This document shows, piece after piece, positions 10,899-21,744 of a stretch of DNA of 64,000 nucleotides (its first letter is position 1; every line of letters starts with the position of its first letter). The stretch is from Candidula unifasciata. Taxonomy: Eukaryota; Mollusca; Gastropoda; Stylommatophora; Geomitridae. The DNA lies in the NCBI GenBank assembly GCA_905116865.2, contig CAJHNH020008001.1, positions 576,968 to 640,967 of the forward strand. The letters are read 5' to 3'. Below the pieces are notes generated by a model. That model worked only from the letters and a program-made list of their open reading frames with translations, did no database searches and was not told where the DNA came from. Both the position numbers and the translations under genes were made by a program.

Positions 10899-11280
10899 CT
10901 CTGTGGGTGTATGGGGGGAGCGGTGGTGGGGGGTGGGGGGGGGGGTATGTGAAGACTAGAAAATAGCGACGACTATAAAACTAGACAAGTGAACAGCAAG
11001 GGAAATGAATTAATCAATACCTAGATAAACAGGCATATACTATATTTATATATAGTATACACACATCAAACACAATATGCTGGCCTCGTTCTGATTAGCA
11101 TTAAAATTAATCCACAATATATTAAAATACTCGCTATTCGTTAGTTTGTTAACTTGACTTTCAGCTGGAAATGTTTTCCTCAACCTCTGACCTATCAGTA
11201 AAGAAAAATCGATAGAGCTGCTTCTAAAAATAAATGATTCCAGGTTACTCTTGTGGAAATCGAAAAATAAAAACGAAATA
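10480..11280. other. Unassigned stretch with a (CT)n microsatellite
   Basis: A CT dinucleotide run occupies about 10,862-10,896, followed by G-rich sequence. No gene is supported; the rest is AT-rich. Confidence 0.5.
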
Positions 11281-11284
11281 ATGA

Positions 11285-11415
11285 CAGACAGAACAAAACA
11301 AACTTGCGTATCCTTCACTGAACGTTTCAGAACCAAATCCAGCCTATTAGGCAAATGTTCGTTCAGAGCTTGCGACTGCTTTTAAAAGGTCGACTCCCGA
11401 TACCAAAGTCTCGCA
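11285..11415 (-). mobile_element. SINE family B, 5' portion of a split copy
   Basis: GCGTATCCTTCACTGAACG..TTCAGAACCAAATCCAGC and CCCGATACCAAAGTCTCG follow the family B order. The remaining part, ACGTCTCGAAATTAACGCAAAGCGGTC, appears at 11,868-11,955, so one copy is split by a LINE 3' end. Confidence 0.5.
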
Positions 11416-11599
11416 ACCATCAGCGACCGGGTCGCCCGTTGGCTGGCCGGTAGACGACTGCGTCGTCGGTCGGGACAGTATCTGGGTCTGTCTTTATTGA
11501 TCGCATTAACACTGCTGGAATCTGTTCAGGGCTACTTGATGGCTAGCAATGCTAAGTCATTTTATATGGCACACATAAACCTGGTCACAATTATAACCA

Positions 11600-11850
11600 A
11601 ATCTCCCCCTTGGAGGGATGCTGGCTGAACGTGACAATTTTGTTTTTCTTATCAAAGCAAGAACCAGGGAACCAGACCTCCGGGACGACCCAGGGTGCGC
11701 TGGAAAGACAACATCCGATAGTCCCCAACTGACAGAGGACTGGAATGGAACAAAGCCAGAAAGAAAACTGCTGATAGAGACGTCTGGCGATCTCTCTGGC
11801 AAACCTCTACACCCCAAGGTAGAAGAGGAGCGACTAAGTAAGTAAGTTAG
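11600..11850 (+). mobile_element. RTE-like LINE 3' end with (TAAG)n tail
   Basis: Reading with one frame shift gives GRPRVRWKDNI, then WNKARKKTADRDVWRSL. This is the conserved C-terminal 'GRPR.RW.D.I......W......DR..WR' block of RTE-like and related LINEs, followed by a TAAGTAAGTAAG tail. It is 5'-truncated and sits inside the SINE family B copy noted on either side. Confidence 0.65.
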
Positions 11851-11859
11851 CAAAGCAAG

Positions 11860-11955
11860 TCAAGACGAACGTCTCGAAATTAACGCAAAGCGGTCTGCTG
11901 TCATTCCGTCCACAGCTAGAATCAAACCAAGTACCTCTGAACAGTGAAGCGCAAA
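11860..11955 (-). mobile_element. SINE family B, 3' portion of a split copy
   Basis: GTCTCGAAATTAACGCAAAGCGGTCTG continues family B after the LINE 3' end insertion. GTCTCG is present on both sides of the insert, a possible short target duplication. Confidence 0.5.
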
Positions 11956-12189
11956 CTAAAACTAAAATTATATTACTGTGCAGTTCAAGGATGTGTACAG
12001 ATAAGTGTCTAAGTATATAATGATTTGTTTATATCTATGTGTGTACCTGCACAAATGAGATTATAACAGGTTAAAAGGAATATTTAGTACAGGCGCTAGA
12101 AACTGAAGAATCGGGTCCATTAACACCCCCCCCCCCTTTCCCCATAATTAGCGTTAGCTCTTTGCTGAAGGTGCCTTATATTGAACACC

Positions 12190-12480
12190 AATCTTCTTCT
12201 TCTTCTTCTTCTTCTTCTTCTGCGTTCGATATCAGTCATGCTAATCATCGAGTCCCGTCTGGGTCACAAATAGGATTGTGCGTTTAAGGTCGCCACCGGT
12301 CCCCTATAGCTTCTCTTGCAATGTGGCTCCTTTGGGCCAGATCCACAGTCTTTGCTGGGAGAGGTAAGGGCAGTACTGCAGTATGTGTTCAGGGGTTTGT
12401 CTTTCTGCTCCACAATCACAGGCAGCAGATTCTTTTATGCCTATCCTGTACAAGTGTGTACACACCAATCCACTGACTTC
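12190..12480 (-). mobile_element. Jockey/CR1-like LINE 3' end with (GAA)n tail, copy 2
   Basis: Minus strand: the (CTT)n at 12,192-12,222 is the tail. The preceding sequence retains the C-terminal knuckle region in broken frame (a CAxxCGxxRQTPEH-like order and ACTGCAGTACTGCCC). It parallels the copy at 9,232-9,812. Confidence 0.6.
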
Positions 12481-12554
12481 AAATGGAATAAACAGCGGTA
12501 CCAGCCTGCCTTAATGACAGTCGTGTTCATGTCTGTCATAACTTAGAATAACAT

Positions 12555-13166
12555 GATTTGATTTGATTTGATTCAAGAACCGACATCACAGCACTCAGGG
12601 CATTCCCATAAGCGCTCCATCCTCAGCTTCAGCAGCCAGCGAAGAGTTCCGATACTATTGGTGCAAGTAGCTTTCTGATTAAACGTCCGTCTTACCTTTC
12701 CTCTGAGCCTTGAGCTTCTGCCAGAACCTCTCGTCACCCCCAACTGCATCAATCTCACCAGACTGTGGTGATCCATCTGCTCCTCCGCATTGTACACGCT
12801 CTCCCACAAGGCACTAACCACGTCTGCCCTTTCATGTAGCAGTATTCTACCAAGCTGTGCAGAGCCAGATAGTCTGTCCGCCTGTTCATTTCCCAACACA
12901 CCGGCGTGACCCGGTGAAAAAATCCAGACAATGCTCCTCACCCGTGTCCTCTGCAGCGAAGCATGCCACTCTGCACGAAGCATACCTGTTCTGATCTTCA
13001 TCAGCATGCTTTCTGAATCAGTTACAATTACAATGTGTGTGTGTGTCGTGTTCTCTAGCCAGCGAAAAGCTGCAGTGACCGCCTCCACCTCCATTCTTAA
13101 GCTGGATGTTGTGGTATCATATGCTAGGCTCTCCTGCACCAAACGTCGATTATTAACTTTTGCTAA
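12555..13166 (-). mobile_element. LINE family 1, copy 3: RNase H domain, open frame of 189 residues
   Basis: The best-preserved copy. The minus-strand frame at 12,573-13,142 is uninterrupted for 189 codons. It shows MEVEAVTAAF (catalytic Glu), VIVTDSESMLMKIRTG (Asp), SPGHAGVLGNEQADRLS (His and terminal Asp of RNase H), then LRWLLKLRMERLWECPECCD before the stop. A CAAATCAAATCAAATCA tail follows. The upstream TDGS strand, RT and endonuclease are absent, so the copy is 5'-truncated. In the intact element the domain would degrade the RNA strand of the RNA-DNA hybrid during target-primed reverse transcription. Confidence 0.85.
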
Positions 13167-13369
13167 AACTTAGAATAACAGCAAGCCAGTGCTTTGTGTA
13201 CGTGTTATCGGGGAAGACATAACTTGTTTCCAGGCAAGAAATGACAATGCGGGTTGTAAGAAAGACTGTCTGAGACGACGTGAGCGCATGTCGGAAGTTG
13301 TTCACGTAGATGCCGGACCCTGAGCACTCAGAAACCTTGATTTTTAGCGGGTACCAGCCTAGGAAATGG

Positions 13370-14032
13370 AATTAATGGTTGTATCAAGGAAGAAGTTAAC
13401 TCCTCATAGTGATATCTCAATTAAAGGGAAAAGACTTAACGAAGTAAATAAATTCAAATATCTGGAAACAATCACATAATCAGATGGAAAATGTGTGACA
13501 GAGATTAGAAACAGAATAGGTCAAGCGAAAGCTGCATTTCAGAAAATGAAAAAAATATCTTATGCAATAAATCGATCTCATTTAATGTCAGAAAGAGGTT
13601 GTTAAAATGTTACATAGAACCTGTTCTGCTGTATGGCAGCAAATCTTGGAATGTCAGTGAACAAATTAAGAAGAATTTGGAAGCAACAGAGATGTGGTTT
13701 CTGAGGCGAATGTTACGAATACCTTGGACGGGTCAGAGTAGCTAACAACGATTGCTAATGAAAGTAGATCTCTATATACAACAGCAAGAAAGAGACAAAC
13801 ACTGTTCTTTGGCCACATAATGAGATGAGAAACATTGGAGAACATCGTGGCAACTGGAAAGATCAGAAGAAAAAGGGGTAGAGGCAGACCAAGAGAGATG
13901 ATGCTGGGTGGGCTGAAATGATGGCAAGGAGGAATATTATCAAGAAAGCGGTTCCAGGCAACCATGGATCATGATCTGTGGAGACGTATGAGCGCCTACG
14001 CCAGTTGGCAGGGCACATAATGATGATGAACA
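13370..14032 (+). mobile_element. RTE-like LINE 3' fragment
   Basis: Plus strand, several frame breaks. Recognisable blocks are NKFKYLETIT followed by DGKCVTEIRNRIGQAKAAF, EPVLLYGSKSWNVSEQ, EATEMWFLRRMLRIPWT and a GRGRPRE..ML.GL remnant. This order is the thumb/C-terminal region of RTE-type reverse transcriptase. The tail is ATAATGATGATGA. The catalytic FADD motif is missing, so it is a 5'-truncated fossil. Confidence 0.75.
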
Positions 14033-14044
14033 GCCTAGGAATCC

Positions 14045-14510
14045 CCTATCGGCCATTTTACTTGCCCGCTAGAGGAAGCCAAACACAATAATCTACTACC
14101 AGCCAGTTGTATATAGACTTGCCATTTTACTTGCCCGCTAGAGGAAGCCAAACACAATAATCCACTACCGGCCAGTTGTAGATAGACTTGCCAGTTCACC
14201 TGTCCGCTAGAGAAAGCCAAACATAATAATCCACTACCGGCCATTTGTAGATAGACTTGCCAGTTTACCTGCCCGATAGAGAAAGCCAAACACAATAATC
14301 CACTACCGGCCAGTTGTAGATAGACTTGCCAGTTTACCTGCCCGATAGAGAAAGCCAAACACAATAATCCACTACCTGCCATTTTTAGATAGGCTTGCCA
14401 GTTTACCTGCCCGCTAGAGGAAGCCAAACACAATAATCCACTACCGGCCAGTTGTAGATAGACTTGCCAGTTTACCTGCCCGCTAGAGGAAGCCAAACAC
14501 AATAAAGATT
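14045..14510. repeat. 69-bp minisatellite, about 6.7 copies
   Basis: The unit starts CCAGTTTACCTGCCCG, passes through AGCCAAACACAATAATCC and ends GTAGATAGACTTG. Because 69 is a multiple of three, the minus strand stays open for 155 codons as a 23-residue repeat (LCLASSSGQVNWQVYLQ..). I regard that frame as a by-product. Copies differ at scattered positions, including a GAGGAAG/GAGAAAG alternation. Confidence 0.95.
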
Positions 14511-14595
14511 TTCATTTTCACCAGCTGTAAACTCCGCAGGAAAGTTCTGATTCTTCGTCCACCTCTGGACTTTAGTCTTGTTTCACTACTTAAGT
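14508..14595 (-). mobile_element. SINE family A fragment
   Basis: TTCACCAGCTGTAAACTCCG, TCCACCTCTGGACTTTAGTC match the 3' end of family A in inverted orientation. It is truncated after TTGTTTCACTACTTAAG. Confidence 0.75.
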
Positions 14596-14599
14596 GTTG

Positions 14600-14790
14600 C
14601 GAGTAATCTGGTAATCTGGTAATCATAGTTTCAGCTTCATAGCAAACGGGTCACCCCATAGTTGCTCTGCCCCTGTGCCAACGAAAAACACACGTAGATC
14701 ACAGTGTCACACCATGCACTCAACTCAGAAGTTGGGCGACGAAACTATATCCTTTCAGTCTACAAATGGAGCAAAAATACAATGGCCACC
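14600..14790 (-). repeat. Dispersed repeat R1, inverted and internally deleted
   Basis: The minus strand reads TGTAGACTGAAAGGATATAG and then ends in sequence matching the right end of R1 (GGCACAGGGGCAGAGCAACT). It joins the two ends of R1 with most of the middle missing. Confidence 0.6.
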
Positions 14791-14794
14791 GCCT

Positions 14795-15380
14795 GGCAAA
14801 AAAAAAACATTTGCCATGGCTAAAAAAAAAAGTGGCCGTGCCTAGTGTCCATTTTGGCCTAAAACATTATGTGAGGGTTAATGATCAGTTACCCCAGCAG
14901 TACCCTCACGATTAGCTGGGAAAGGAACTTAGGACATTACATCCACCAGCAGGCATCGCCCCTACAATGACCTGACTGCCTTCGTTAACGACTGTTCACC
15001 CAACAGCCATGCAGTACTTTGGCATGTGTTGCGAGTACATCCGCTTTAGAGATCTAGCTTATTTGTAAGCACACTCTTATGATGTGCTTGTTAAATAGGC
15101 AGTGAAACTATTCTTGCTGGGAAACTAGCTACCTAATCCTACAGAAACACTCCGAGGTAAATTGCAACAAATTATACAGTAAAGAAGCCAAGAAAGGGTT
15201 TAGTGTGGCTTGGTTCAAGACATATATTTTATCTGAAGATGAAAGTGGGAGGAAGAAGAAGGACTCAGACTACCTGACCATGTAGACATCTAGACAAAAG
15301 TAAACAATAATATGAAATTTAATTAGGGGATTGGGGGTAAATGTTACAAAAATGGAACCGAATGTTGAAAGCTGACTGAT
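14795..15380. other. Unassigned stretch
   Basis: Two A runs near 14,800 and 14,824, then sequence without recognisable genes or repeats up to the mariner left end. Confidence 0.4.
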
Positions 15381-15384
15381 AGTA

Positions 15385-16725
15385 CCAGGGGAAGTCAATA
15401 AATAAGTCACAAATGGTTGTTAAAAAAAATAAAACTTCGAAGAGATAACTACTTGAAAACCATTTATTTTTATGCATACACTGTCCCTTTATTTTTCAAC
15501 ATAATTTCCACCATTAATGCACTTGTCCCATCTTTTTATTAGGCCTCCCAAACCAGCTGCATAGAACTGTGTGCTTTGGTTTCTAAAACACATTTTAACT
15601 TCACATTCAACTTCTACGTCATACCCAAAATGTCTCCCACCAAGATGGATTTTCAGTGGACCAAAAAGGTGGAACTCGCTAGGGGATAAGTCAGGGCTGT
15701 TTGGGGGATGTTCCAGAAGTTCCCACCCTAGATGGTTGATTTTCTCCTGAGTTAACAAAGCCATATGTTGTCTGGCATTGTTATGAAGGAGCAGTACTTT
15801 AGGCAGCAGGCCTGGAATTTTTTTTCAAACTGCATCATGAAGTATCAACAGAACTTTACAGTATGAATCAGCATTTACATCGTCACTTTTTTTTCTAACT
15901 GGTCAAAAGAACTCCCTGACAATCCCAGAACACTGTAAGCGTAGCCTTCCCTGCTGATGGCATAACCTTTAATTTTTTAAGACAAGGTAAAAGAAGGATC
16001 TTTCCATTGCACACTGTGATTCGGGCTCGTGGTGATGCACCCATGATTCGTCCCCAGTAATAATCCTGTTCAGCATGATTTCTCCTTCATCTGCATATTG
16101 ACAGAGATGCTGCAAGGACAGGCCTAACTGGTGTTTTTTGTTTTTGTTTGGTCATCCATCAACTGTCTGGGTACCCATCTTGAGCATACTTTCTTAAATT
16201 TCAGTCAATCATGTATTATGTTGTATGCTGAACCATGTGAGCACCCTATTGCAGCTGCTACAAAGACAACAGCTACTTGCCTGTCACCTCTAATCATATC
16301 TTCCACCCGCTGCACAGACGAGCCTGTTGCAATTTTAACAGGATGACCAGATCAGACTTCACCAACAATTTTAGAGTGTCCTTGAGAAAAAAATGTTTAC
16401 CAAACTAGCACCGCTTGACGGGATAAACGTTTGTCAGCATACACATGAAGCTTTTCCTTATGAATGTCCTTTTCATGCAGCCCTTTGGCTAAAAAAAAAA
16501 AAACACATACACAACAGCAGTTTTTTTTTTTCAGGGTACACTCTGTAGGTTGCCAGTTGCCATTTTGTTTCTGTGTTGCCATTATGCATGCAACACCTAG
16601 TGCCACCAAATGACCGAAGACATAAAGTTCAATGTTGCTGTCACCTTATGACACCTTTAAAAACCACCAATTATATTTTCCTGCCATCCCATAACATTGT
16701 GCGACTAACTTATGACTTCCCCTCG
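15385..16725 (-). mobile_element. mariner-type DNA transposon, 1,341 bp, inactivated
   Basis: Bounded by TA at 15,383-15,384 and 16,726-16,727. Terminal inverted repeats are CCAGGGGAAGTCAATAA on the left and, read inward, CGAGGGGAAGTCATAAG on the right. The transposase is on the minus strand with frameshifts. I can read an N-terminal part (VEDMIRGDRQ, AIGCSHGSAYNIIHD), GDESWVHHHEPE with the first catalytic Asp, and an open 91-residue C-terminus (15,489-15,764) with PPNSPDLSPSEFHLFGPL carrying the third Asp, ending KRWDKCINGGNYVEK. Length and TA duplication are typical of Tc1/mariner. Frame breaks and A/T runs (16,490-16,530) mean it cannot make an intact transposase. Confidence 0.93.
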
Positions 16726-16738
16726 TATTTGTAGCAAC

Positions 16739-17184
16739 CAGGGCCGGATTTAGACTTGATGAGGCCCTAAGCTTTATAAAACTCTGAGGCCCTATTATTT
16801 TAAATTACACCCGCTAATCTCAGACAGCTTTAAAACATATACACCATTTAAAAAATATGGATAATGTTGTTTCATTTTTAATTAAAAGGAAACATCAAGA
16901 ATGAGGTTGCAAAATCACAGACTTTAAAAATCAGCAAGTTACAACCTACAACATTATTCTTGACTTCCCAAATGCATAATCATTGATTATGTCATCAAAA
17001 GATATGCTGCGTAACATGTCAATTTCTATATAAGTGCAGACGACTGTTAATGAGACACAATTACTATCAGTTTATTTAAACTACAATCAAAAAAACATTT
17101 CGATTGTGGAACAAACACAGCAATGTTGGCCCCTGTGAGGCAGTAAGTTATAGCTTATTTAGCTTACAGCTAAATCTAGCACTG
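16739..17184. mobile_element. Non-autonomous hAT-type element, 446 bp
   Basis: Starts CAGGGCCGGATTTAG and ends CTAAATCTAGCACTG, imperfect terminal inverted repeats. It is flanked by a perfect 8-bp duplication GTAGCAAC at 16,731-16,738 and 17,185-17,192. The 8-bp duplication and CAGGG-type ends are hAT hallmarks. There is no coding capacity. It inserted four bases beyond the mariner's right TA. Confidence 0.9.
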
Positions 17185-17225
17185 GTAGCAACAAATGAAA
17201 ATTATTGATATTTTTATTAAAATTC

Positions 17226-17510
17226 TTGCACTGCTTCTTCTTCGCGTTCACCAGCCGTAAATTTCAGTGGAATCTTTCTGAGTCTTCGTCCACCTCCGGA
17301 CTTTAGTCTTGTTCCAGAGCCTGGTTGTGTGACATTTCTGTTTCAGAGACCTGGCTTATTTGCTTGTGGACTCTTGGTTGCCTGCCTCTCAGGCAGACGT
17401 ACTCTGGCTTTGAAGGATGACCCTAATTAGTCGAGTCCTCAAATTTGCTTGTTGGGAGAGCAGTGGTCCTTTTGTTGTTTTCCCCATAATGGGGCCCACA
17501 CTGGGAAAAT
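17226..17510 (-). mobile_element. SINE family A copy
   Basis: CTTCTTCTTCGCGTTCACCAG, then GTCCACCTCCGGACTTTAGTC, TTGTTCCAGAGCCTGG, GACCTGGCTTATTTG, CTCAGGCAGACGTACTCTGG and CATAATGGGGCCCACAC in family order, in inverted orientation. Its terminal (CTT)n corresponds to the (GAA)n tail. Confidence 0.85.
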
Positions 17511-17549
17511 TCTTGACTTTATACAAAAGTATTAAAATATGCCACCATG

Positions 17550-18590
17550 GCGGGACAGTCTTCAGTGGGTTTCCTTATCTTGGGTCAATCACAAGCAGAA
17601 AGTGAATTATTTTTTCTCACCATTAGTACCATTCTTCACAAAATGAGACACTTCTGGAAAGGAAAGCCATTTGTCACTGCACGCAGTGTCCTAGCATAGA
17701 ATAAGTTTAGATATTAGTTACAGCAGTTGCACTTCACACTTCCATGGAACTATTTGACCTGTAAAGAACAAGCATGCCGCCACAAAGAAAACACTGAGGA
17801 GGGAGGGGTAACACTAAGTCTTGCCCCCTGACCCTCACCCCCCTCTAGGATCAGCCAACACTCACCTCCCAAAAAATCTTTAAAAAATAAAATATAAGTG
17901 GAGATAGCTCACCCCACCCATCCCCTCCCAAACCATGCCCTTCTCACCACCTAGGCCAAATACTGTGTGGAGGGCTCAGACCTTACACCCTTACACATTT
18001 TGTGTGCAAAAAATGGGCTGCAGAGGCTAAGGTCCTTGAGTTGGCACACCCTCCCCCCCCCCCCAATAACCCTGAAGCAACAACAAAACAATGGAGGAAT
18101 GAGCCCCTCCCAGGCTCAGTAATTTTGTAATGAGTCTAAGATACCTGCTTTAACCATTTACAGAAAGGTCGTTTTAAAGTACTCTGTTTATTTATTCATG
18201 GCTTATTATTTCAAGTCAGAAACTATATTTTTTTTTGCAATTCACATTTTTACTGTGCAGAATGCAACAATATATACATAATTATGTAATAATAACAATA
18301 ATAAATATACTTGATATAATATGAAATGCATAAACAAATGATTTTAAAGAGAATTTCTACACCCGGTTAAAGGGCCCTCTAAGTTCCCTTACAAAACTTT
18401 ACAGGGATTAGCGCCCCCCCCCCCCCCCCCACCCCGGTCCCCCAAACCGCCACGCAACTAAAGGTAGTTCTTGGATTTGTATCTGTTTGATTCTAACTCT
18501 AGAGATATTAATCCTATAGATTGCAATCCAGGAGATTAAAACATTTTGTTTTAAATCCTGCAAGTTTTACTTGAAAATATGACAGAATCA
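17550..18590. other. Intergenic stretch with C runs, no gene seen
   Basis: Low-complexity C tracts at about 18,052-18,063 and 18,414-18,431; otherwise AT-rich DNA with no recognisable genes or elements. Confidence 0.4.
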
Positions 18591-18927
18591 TACTATTAGT
18601 TAGCTACCAAGATCCGAAAATAATCGATAAACATAACACATCTTAACTCCTCTCAAAATATTTACGCCGAGTCGAGCCAAAGTAAAATAATCAATAATGC
18701 CAGCAACCGTTGTGGCTGTGGCACAATCGACGGCCCACGACTCCACGAGCAGACGGGTTCTGTTCGATAATGTATGCATATAGTTCATCGGTAGAAGAAC
18801 AACTGGCCTGGCTGACGTGGGTTCAATAATGATGCAGCAGTGGCAGTTTTCTCACAGGCTTAAAAGAAAAGGTAGCACCAGTCAATCAAGATATGTGACA
18901 CACAGCAGTGACAATTGGGTTGCTTAC

Positions 18928-19141
18928 CTACATTTCTTGAAAGCCGACGCTCCGTGTCACCTTCTTGTTCCTTGTCATAGTCATATTTCTCTTCCTCGCC
19001 GCTGCCACCTACATCATCTTCATGATCACGAAGCGACAGCAGTTCGCCATTTTTCTCCGTGGACTCCTCCATTGGCAATATGTTTCTGGATATGCGTTCA
19101 CCTGGGATGTACTTCGCCAAGGTTGATGAAACTATCAGCAC
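18928..19141 (-). CDS. Possible first coding exon of an unidentified acidic protein
   Basis: The minus strand has an open frame entering a consensus donor (AATGTAG then GTAAGCAA; last exon base 18,928). Two in-frame starts are possible: 19,141 (MLIVSSTLAKYIPGERI..) and 19,072 (MEESTEKNGELLSLRDHEDD). The second gives a very acidic N-terminus (DDVGGSGEEEKYDYDKEQEG) typical of a cytosolic leader. Base composition is more GC-rich and codon-like than the surroundings, and the 5' side contains GC-rich UTR-like sequence. No family is recognised, and I cannot find the next exon, which would lie below 18,900. Alternatively it is a chance open frame with a lucky donor. Confidence 0.4.
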
Positions 19142-19443
19142 CGCGGTGTCTTCGATCTATCTCGGTTCCCAGTCAGTAAACAACTCCCGCAACTTCGCAA
19201 GTTCGTAAATGCAGCGAATTCCAAAAACTGCAGTATGAAGACTACTCTGGTACCAAACAAAAATCCTGAAATACCATATACAGTAGTACCTGGGTATACA
19301 TACTTAGTCCATTCTTGATCTCTGGACGTATATTAAACAGTGCCTATACTAAATCCATTTTCCCATAAGAAATAAAGGGAGACTGATTAATCCGTTCCTA
19401 CTGGCAGAAAATTATATTGTTATTTGCCAACTATACGTTATAT

Positions 19444-19637
19444 CAGTGTTTCCCAAACATTTTTTAGTCGCGGCGCCTTTTTTTCAATTAAAAAAAAATT
19501 TCACGGCGCCCTAACCTAAGTAAAAGTATGTAAGAGATGTAAAACAAATTAAACTCGTGTGTTTTCGAATATTTCGCGCTTCTGTGAAGAGGTTGCAGCT
19601 TCCCGGGGCACCGCGGCGCACAGTTTGAGAATCACTG
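19444..19637. mobile_element. Short non-autonomous hAT (194 bp)
   Basis: Ends CAGTGTTTCCCAAAC and GTTTGAGAATCACTG are inverted repeats of the kind shared by many hAT elements. A perfect 8-bp duplication CGTTATAT flanks it at 19,436-19,443 and 19,638-19,645. The internal GGCGCC-rich pieces are also inverted. It has no coding capacity. Confidence 0.93.
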
Positions 19638-19814
19638 CGTTATATGTTTGTTTGATTTAATTTATATACTCCATAATACTGCTAATTACTGCCTTTATTA
19701 TACCACTTTTGCGGTGGGAGGGGGGGGGGGTCTTTGAGCCTGAGGATCTACGGCCGCATGGCTAGTTTTGACGCCACGGACTGTGCAGGTAAGATTTTTA
19801 TTTCGCCCCCAACA

Positions 19815-19893
19815 GAAAAAAAATCCACAACCTTACCGAGGATTCGAACCTTCATGCGAACCCAGCGTTCTAACCGTTCGGCCAGCCGTTGCA
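19815..19893 (-). mobile_element. tRNA-derived SINE head
   Basis: The minus strand gives GCTGGCCGAACGGTTAGAACGC (A box region) and GAAGGTTCGAATCC (B box) with tRNA-like spacing. The rest of the SINE runs toward 19,740. The RTE-like LINE to the right inserted next to it, using TTGCATAATACT as target. Confidence 0.65.
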
Positions 19894-19909
19894 TAATACT
19901 TACTTTACT

Positions 19910-21467
19910 TTACTTTTTCCTTCCACGTATGCCGCTAAGCGTTGTGGGGAGATGCAAGTTCCTGTCATAAGCAAGGCGGGCAGCATCTGATGTTCTGAGG
20001 CCATGCTTTTGGCAGGTTTCGGAGACCCCGTCAATCCACCGTTTCCTTGGTCTTCCTCTTGCCCTATATCCTGAGCTTCTTTGGTTGAAAATTTGTGATG
20101 TTATTTGGTCATTTTTCATCCTGGTTAGATGTCCAAACCATTTCATTCTTTGATGTTCTATGTAGTCTAAACATGGTGTAGTTTTGACAGTGTTTCTAAT
20201 GTCTATGTTCTTTATCCTGTCTAGTCTGGTCTTATTCGCTGCTTTTCTTAGACATTTCATTTCACAGGCTTCTATTTTTCTTTCATGGGTCTTGTTGATT
20301 GTCCATGTCTGGCACTGGTAGCAGAGTGTTGGAATGAAGATGGTGTTTATCAATTGTCTTTTGGTCTTCATGGTTATATCTGGATGTTTAAGCAGAGGTG
20401 ATAGTTGGTATGTGACAGCATTTGCTTTCTGTATTCTTGTTTCTATCTCTCTGTCCATTCTTCCATCCTCTGTAAATATACTGCCCAAGTATTTGAACTC
20501 TTTGGTTTGCTTGATTTTGGCACTTCCAACATTTATATTCAGTGGCCTGTGTGTTCTGCTGATCTTCATAACTTCTGTTTTTTCTGTACTGATTCTCATA
20601 TTATGTTGTAAACAGCTGTTGTTGAGAGAAGTCAGATGTTCCTGTAGATCATATTCATTTTGATACAGTATGCTTTGATCATCAGCAAAAAGTAATTCGT
20701 TTATAGCATACACGTCTGGGTTTGCTTCTACAGTGATCTTATCCATGTATGTTATGAAAAGTAATGGTGACAGTACACATCCTTGTCTGACACCAGTTGT
20801 GACTTTGAACCATTCAGAAAGACCACTAGATGTTCTTACTGCACTTTCACTTTTTTCATAGAGGGCTCTGATGTTGTCTAATAATTGACCCTGCACTCCG
20901 TAATCGTCAAGAATTCTCCATAGCATATCTGTCCACACGGTCGAATGCCTTCTCTTGATCTACAAAGACCACGTTCAGCTCTTTATCGTATTCGAGTGTC
21001 TTTTCACAGACTTGTCTTAGTGCAAATATGGCATCAGTGCAACCTCGCCCTTTCCTAAAACCGAATTGTGCTTTACTCAGTAGAGGTTCAACCTTTGCTC
21101 TTATCCTACCTTCTAAGATCTTTGCATACATTTTCCCCACATGACTTAGTAAAGATATTCCTCTATAAGTTCCACATTCTCTCTTGTTTCCTTTTTTCTT
21201 CCAGATAGGTACTACAACTGATCTTTGCCAATCCACTGGTACCTTTCTCTCTGCCCATGCTCTATTGAAAATTCTCTCCAGCCAGGTGATCATAGTGTCC
21301 CCTCCAGCCTGGATGACTTCTGTTGTTATTCCGTCGATACCAGCTGCTTTGTGTCTTTTACTTGTTTTGATAACTTTCTCTACCTCATGCCGCAGGATAT
21401 GTGGTTCTAGATGATCTGGAGCCCTTGAATGGAATTCTGCTGTTTCATGTACTCCCGACGGGTTCAA
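19910..21467 (-). pseudogene. Reverse transcriptase part of the RTE-like LINE
   Basis: Two open pieces (20,907-21,467 and 19,910-20,938) split by a one-base frameshift after AFDRV near 20,925. The first contains the fingers (GIDGITTEV), palm A aspartate (FVDQEKAFD) and GFRKGRG; the second has RQGCVLSPLLF and FADD with both catalytic aspartates, then a thumb and a C-terminal block with HLTRMKNDQ and RGRPRKRWIDG. A linker piece of 130 codons at 21,464-21,856 lies in a third frame. Confidence 0.92.
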
Positions 21468-21744
21468 AAGTTCTTTAAAATATTCCTCCCATCTTTTTTT
21501 AATTTCTTTTGGCTGAATAATGGTTTTCCATTTTTATCATTTATGACTGATGTTGGATTGAAGCTTTCTTCTCTTAATCGCATCGCTTTCACACTCTTAT
21601 AAAAGTCTCTTGATGATTCTGTACATAGCTGTGTTAGGTGTTCACCATACTTTTTCCATGAATCCTCTTTGGATTTCTTTATTGTTCTCTTGGTGTCTCT
21701 TCGAGTTAGTCTGTACCTAATGTAATCCTTTTCGTCTTTTGTTT

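Noticed and set aside
12573..13142. A host RNase H gene
   Set aside because: The 189-codon frame matches two other copies in the window and ends in a LINE-type (ATCAA)n tail, so it is a LINE fragment.
14035..14502. 155-codon minus-strand frame of 23-residue repeats
   Set aside because: It is produced by the 69-bp minisatellite and has no unique sequence, promoter or splice context.
15489..15764. Independent small gene on the minus strand
   Set aside because: It is the C-terminus of the decayed mariner transposase bounded by the element's inverted repeats.
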